A stretch of DNA of 64,000 nucleotides from Flavonifractor hominis. Lineage in GTDB: Bacteria > Bacillota > Clostridia > Oscillospirales > Oscillospiraceae. The position numbers and the translations under genes are program-made. This document shows positions 60,878 through 64,000 of this stretch, one piece after another (within the stretch, counting starts at the first letter, position 1; every line of letters begins with the position of its first letter). The notes beneath the pieces are model-generated. The model was not told the origin of the DNA and did not search any database. It saw only the letters and a list, made by a program, of their open reading frames with translations. Where the stretch lies: assembly GCF_040095835.1 (NCBI RefSeq), contig NZ_JBBMFT010000001.1, forward strand, positions 682,001-746,000, given 5' to 3'.

Positions 60878-62363
60878 GAGCCTCACCTCCCATCAGGCCA
60901 TCATAGGCTGAGAGGTTTGGATTGTAGTTCAGCAATGGGGCTCCGGAGAGTTTAAGCGGATCTGGGCGGTACTCCTTCTTGGCAATCATGTAATAACACT
61001 GCCGCAGGCTGTCCACATCGGCCCGGCCATTGGCGGCTGCCATTTCCAGAGCATCATCACAGAACTCAGAGTTTCCGTCAGCAACGATTTCGCTGAGAAG
61101 TTGCAGGGCGCTCTTCCGCTCTTTTCCCTTGGTGGAAGCAAGATAATCCTGCCACCGTTGCGGCATTTGGTGGAAGAAACGGGTATGCTCAATCGCTCCT
61201 GGCTTTTTGCAGAGGGTGGACATATACTGCGTCCAGTCGTAGACCTCATCATTGGTCTTGTAGCTTCTGGGAAAGCGTCCAACCGGTCTGTGGTCGTGGT
61301 AAAACTCTACATGGTCATAGAAGATTTTGGCCTGTACTTTTTCGCCGGCCAGCATGGGAGATAGCCCGTATTTATTCGTCTCAATCGTTGCGAAGCCTGT
61401 TTTACTCACGGTAAGCGTCGTGTAGCGGAACACAGAGAAGGGATACTGCGGCAGCTCTAAAAGTGCCGCCTTGTCCTCTTCCCAAAGTTCCCGGATGGGA
61501 ACCTTGTGCTTGTAGTGGAGCCGGTCAGCGTCCTTTTCGCACCACTCCAAGAGCTGTTCATTAAATTCCTCAAACGAGGTAATGACTGGGACCGGGACAA
61601 ACGCATTGCGGCGGCTGTAACCAACCTTGTTCTCTACATTGCCTTTTTCGTTGCCGGAAGCCGGATTGCAAAAATCAGCTTGGAAACGGTAGTGGAGCAT
61701 AAAGCGGGTAAAGCCGTCCGTAAGGACACGCTCACCATCTTTTAGTACCTGAGCAACCGCCGTGGTCATGTTGTCAAACCGCAGCCTGGGAGGGACGCCG
61801 CCAATGTGCTCAAAAATCCGCTTCATGCCTTCCAGCAGGCACTCTTGGTTTTGAGACGGGAACGCTTGCGTTACTCCGTTGTTAGAGCCGGGGAATGAGA
61901 TCGTCAGCGCATAGAACGGAAAGCGTTCTCCGGTAGCGGCCCATTCGCCTTCCGCAAGGCCAAAGTCCACCTGTCCCCAGCCTTTGGGGTGCTCCAGAGG
62001 GAGATAACCGGCACTCAGAGTTTTCATGACATATTTTTTCTTGCGGACATACTTCTTCACGGTGGAATAGCAGCCAGTAAACCCATGCTCATCACACAGG
62101 CGGTGGTAAATCCGCATTACTGTATGGCGCTGTTTCCTGGGGGCCTTTCGGTCCTCCTCCAGCCATTTATCAATGATGGGGATGAAGTCTTGCAGCACCG
62201 GATAGCTCTGTGGCTCAATATCCGGCAGATTGTCCTCGCTCCAGTTTTCCTGGTAGGCGTACTTGCGGACAGTCTCAAAGCTGTGGCCGGTTATGCGGCA
62301 TATTTCCCGCAAACTTGCCTCTTCATTTTCGTAGAGGTCTTTGATATACTTGATTTGAGCCAT
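60870..62363 (-). CDS. istA: IS21-family transposase IstA, 497 aa
   Basis: DDE transposase. Start ATG at 62363 (MAQIKYIKDLYENEEASLREICRITG) after GAAAGGTG; a GTG three codons before is possible. N-terminal helix-turn-helix (SLREICRITGHSFETVRKYAY), the DDE/RNase H-like core with GWGQVDFGLAEGEW (first Asp), RLRFDNMTTAV (second Asp) and NPASGNEKGNVENKVGY (Glu), and the C-terminal beta-barrel (VQAKIFYDHVEFYHDHRPVGRF). The frame is intact, so the element may be mobilised if IstB is supplied elsewhere. Confidence 0.95.
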   Translation of the reverse strand: MAQIKYIKDLYENEEASLREICRITGHSFETVRKYAYQENWSEDNLPDIEPQSYPVLQDFIPIIDKWLEEDRKAPRKQRHTVMRIYHRLCDEHGFTGCYSTVKKYVRKKKYVMKTLSAGYLPLEHPKGWGQVDFGLAEGEWAATGERFPFYALTISFPGSNNGVTQAFPSQNQECLLEGMKRIFEHIGGVPPRLRFDNMTTAVAQVLKDGERVLTDGFTRFMLHYRFQADFCNPASGNEKGNVENKVGYSRRNAFVPVPVITSFEEFNEQLLEWCEKDADRLHYKHKVPIRELWEEDKAALLELPQYPFSVFRYTTLTVSKTGFATIETNKYGLSPMLAGEKVQAKIFYDHVEFYHDHRPVGRFPRSYKTNDEVYDWTQYMSTLCKKPGAIEHTRFFHQMPQRWQDYLASTKGKERKSALQLLSEIVADGNSEFCDDALEMAAANGRADVDSLRQCYYMIAKKEYRPDPLKLSGAPLLNYNPNLSAYDGLMGGEAHG

Positions 62364-62509
62364 TCGTAACACCTTTCTGCTACCCCCTTATGGTTATCCC
62401 ACCTAAAGGGTAGCGTTTATTTCAGGTGCTGACAATGGCTCTTTTTATTTGCCATTGGGGTGCTCACTTTTTGAGTACCATTTGCTACATTTTCATTTTA
62501 CCGAAAACA

Positions 62510-62786
62510 GCCATGGCCCTTCATGCGTGGGTTACACCCACGCATGATTTCCCTCTGTCATAGGAAACCCAGACAACTGCATAGGGAATATCCGGCTTTT
62601 GTGGCAAATGCGCGACCCGTTCCGGCACCCCGGGGCGGACACGCATCCTTGTTCGGCTGAACAAGGGAATCAGGTGAAATTCCTGTATATGTTTTGCAGC
62701 AGGAACCGCAGCGAAAGCGGCGGCGACGTGCAATTCAATAGCTGTGATTGTGAAGTATATCCGTTTTCTGCGAAAGCAGGTCACTG
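62510..62786 (+). repeat. Leader repeat, copy 2, right part (riboswitch half)
   Basis: Matches 44814-45090 with no indel. Differences include a hairpin near 62607-62628 where the loop changes and a paired A becomes G, keeping the stem. Confidence 0.92.
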
Positions 62787-62880
62787 GCGGCTGTAATGGC
62801 TTAGCCGGGAAGGCTGCGGGTATGCGCTGGCGGGGATGGCCCCGCCTGAACACATCAGTCAGAAGACCTACTGAGAGCTC
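62625..62880 (+). ncRNA. Cobalamin riboswitch 4, behind the IS element
   Basis: AAGGGAATCAGGTGAAATTCC near 62664, GCGGCGGCGACG near 62716, GGTCACTGGCGGC near 62779, GCCGGGAAGGCTGC near 62806 and a good B12 box CAGTCAGAAGACCTACTG near 62856-62872. Edges are approximate. Confidence 0.9.
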
Positions 62881-62967
62881 ACCCCCGACGGTTCGGGGCT
62901 GCTCTGACAAGAATGCCAGGACGCGGCGCGGGAAGAGCGCGCCGGCAGCCTCCCCAGAGGGACAGGA

Positions 62968-63000
62968 GCGGATGCATCCAAACGATGCGTTCGCTTTTTT
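62968..63000 (+). terminator. Terminator downstream of riboswitch 4
   Basis: 11-bp stem with two G-U pairs (62968-62978 with 62984-62994), 5-nt loop, then TTTTTT. It lies about 95 bases after the B12 box, so it is the likely off-platform. Confidence 0.75.
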
Positions 63001-63018
63001 GCGTTCCAGGGAGGCATC

Positions 63019-63066
63019 GCCGAAGGGGCGCGCCCCTTCGGCGTCAGAGGGGTCCCCTCTGACGCC
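63019..63066. repeat. Two adjacent GC-rich perfect palindromes in the leader
   Basis: 63019-63042 is a 24-bp perfect palindrome with core GGGGCGCGCCCC; 63040-63052 pairs with 63054-63066. The rest of 63067-63441 is GC-rich and shows no gene I can support. Confidence 0.6.
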
Positions 63067-63441
63067 GATAACCCTTGCCGGCCGGATAACCCCCTGCGCG
63101 CGGCCGTCAATGCGGCGCTGCGGCAGGGCCTTTGCCCGTTTCCGTATGGCCGATCCGCGGCCGACAACTGAATAGCCACATCGGGAGAGCATATCCGTTT
63201 CCGGGGAAGCACGCGACGACAGGAGCGTGCCAAGGGCGGAAGCACGCGGTCTACGTCGCGGCGGGCGGGAGCGCAGGAACCGGTACCGGGGATGTGGCGG
63301 GAAGTATTCAAAAACAATGTGGACGGCGCGCGTTGGAAGGCGGCCGTTCTTTGGAACAGGGCGCGGGCGGATCCCACCTCGCACGTCCTGACATAACGCT
63401 ACCTTGAATTTGAAGAGAAGATAGGAGTTGGTTCAGTTATT

Positions 63442-64000
63442 ATGATGCAAGAATATCACGCCGATGGGACAGATACGGGAAGGGCCGGGACAAGAGAACC
63501 GTCCCGGAGGAAAATGGTGGGCAAAATTGCCCACCGCGCCCTCGCACTATTGCTGACAATTTCTTTTGTGGTTGGCCTTATGCCAGCGGCCTGGGCAGCG
63601 GCGGACGGGGTGACAGTTACTGGCGGAAACCTAATGAATTCCATTGATGATACTGGAAATTCCCTCGGTTACACGTACATCATTGAGGCTACTGATGATG
63701 AAATATCAGTAGAGTTTACAGATGAGAATTTTCTGGATACTTCAAGTGCCCCTCTTTGCCAAATAAATGAAGACTATGAAACAATTGAAGTGAAAAAGTA
63801 TTCTTTTTCTGGAAGCAACACGGTTGCTTTTTCATTGAATGGGCTCCAGACGGCCACCCCGGCAGCAGTTGCAGGATATTTGTCAGGAAAGAGCGATTTT
63901 GTTTTTTCTGGCATTGATTTCTATATCGTATATGTATATACACAAGATCAGGAGATATTCACGGCGAATTTTCTGATATATAAAGCATCTGCCAGTGAAG
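63442..64000 (+). CDS. Secreted surface protein behind riboswitch 4, C-terminus outside window
   Basis: 186 residues are visible. An N-terminal arm with basic residues is followed by a signal peptide (RALALLLTISFVVGLMPAAWA), then a beta-rich sequence (VTVTGGNLMNSIDDTGNSL, YTYIIEATDDEISVEF). I do not recognise the domain. The ATG at 63442 is used (a second ATG follows at once); AGGAG is rather far upstream (about 15 bases), so a later start is possible. The leader has a cobalamin riboswitch like that of the SLH-propeller operon, so this is probably another corrinoid-related surface protein. The IS separates it from the copied promoter. Confidence 0.7.
   Translation, partial: MMQEYHADGTDTGRAGTREPSRRKMVGKIAHRALALLLTISFVVGLMPAAWAAADGVTVTGGNLMNSIDDTGNSLGYTYIIEATDDEISVEFTDENFLDTSSAPLCQINEDYETIEVKKYSFSGSNTVAFSLNGLQTATPAAVAGYLSGKSDFVFSGIDFYIVYVYTQDQEIFTANFLIYKASASE

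Larger units (their letters stand above)
59873..62509. mobile_element. IS21-family insertion sequence (2637 bp)
   Basis: Ends TGTGTTTGTC... and ...CCGAAAACA are imperfect inverted repeats, and 8-bp target duplications GCCATGGC flank it at 59865-59872 and 62510-62517. It carries istA and a broken istB on the minus strand. Comparing it with the intact leader at 44674-45090 gives the exact empty site. Confidence 0.93.

Noticed and set aside
62521..63384. Minus-strand frame (287 codons) over riboswitch 4, with a C-terminal stretch repeated at 44825-45088
   Set aside because: The shared peptide is explained by the duplicated leader RNA on the plus strand; the aptamer conservation pattern is that of RNA structure, not codons.

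Overview
The window looks like a chromosomal piece of a GC-rich, Gram-positive anaerobic gut Clostridium of the Oscillospiraceae (Flavonifractor / Lawsonibacter / Intestinimonas type). This is inferred from the gene set: addAB, phosphoketolase, acyl-CoA dehydratase activases, DUF3793-flavodoxin, EndoQ, S-layer-homology proteins and ECF transporters, with strong AGGAGG ribosome binding sites and frequent TTG/GTG starts. I saw no rRNA, tRNA or CRISPR array.

Bases 1 to about 38,900 are mostly core genome, largely on the minus strand: a zinc-type ABC binding lipoprotein (cut by the window edge), an unknown membrane protein, a YbhJ-type aconitase followed by a decayed second 3' end and a hairpin cluster, an N-acetylmuramoyl-alanine amidase, lactate dehydrogenase, the dnaG-rpoD pair, dgt, yigZ, an acetyltransferase, hflX, a flavin reductase-like gene, rpmE, addB-agcS-addA, a DUF1700/DUF4097 pair, a two-gene activase system, an acetyltransferase, a MATE exporter, phosphoketolase, a PHP phosphatase, endonuclease Q, gluQRS, a GIY-YIG protein, dus and a cysteine-rich membrane protein. 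Bases 39,070-40,350 hold a small operon (DUF3793 plus flavodoxin) behind two DtxR/IdeR-like operators, which suggests iron starvation control.

Bases 40,400-64,000 are a cobalamin (vitamin B12) region with four cobalamin riboswitches. One, on the minus strand, controls a btuFCD-like ABC importer. The second, on the plus strand, leads a tightly overlapping operon: a surface-anchored PQQ-like propeller with SLH domains, a tethered DUF4430 (transcobalamin-like) protein, EcfT, a fused double EcfA, an ECF S component, CobU and a degenerate second CobU-like protein. The third leads a 2206-residue SLH surface protein with Ig-like and DUF4430-like modules. The fourth is a near copy of the second. It has been split by an IS21-family element and leads another secreted protein that runs off the window. 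Together they read as capture of corrinoids at the S-layer, hand-over to membrane transporters, and intracellular salvage (CobU), all repressed by the end product. The surface capture part is the main candidate for an undescribed system.
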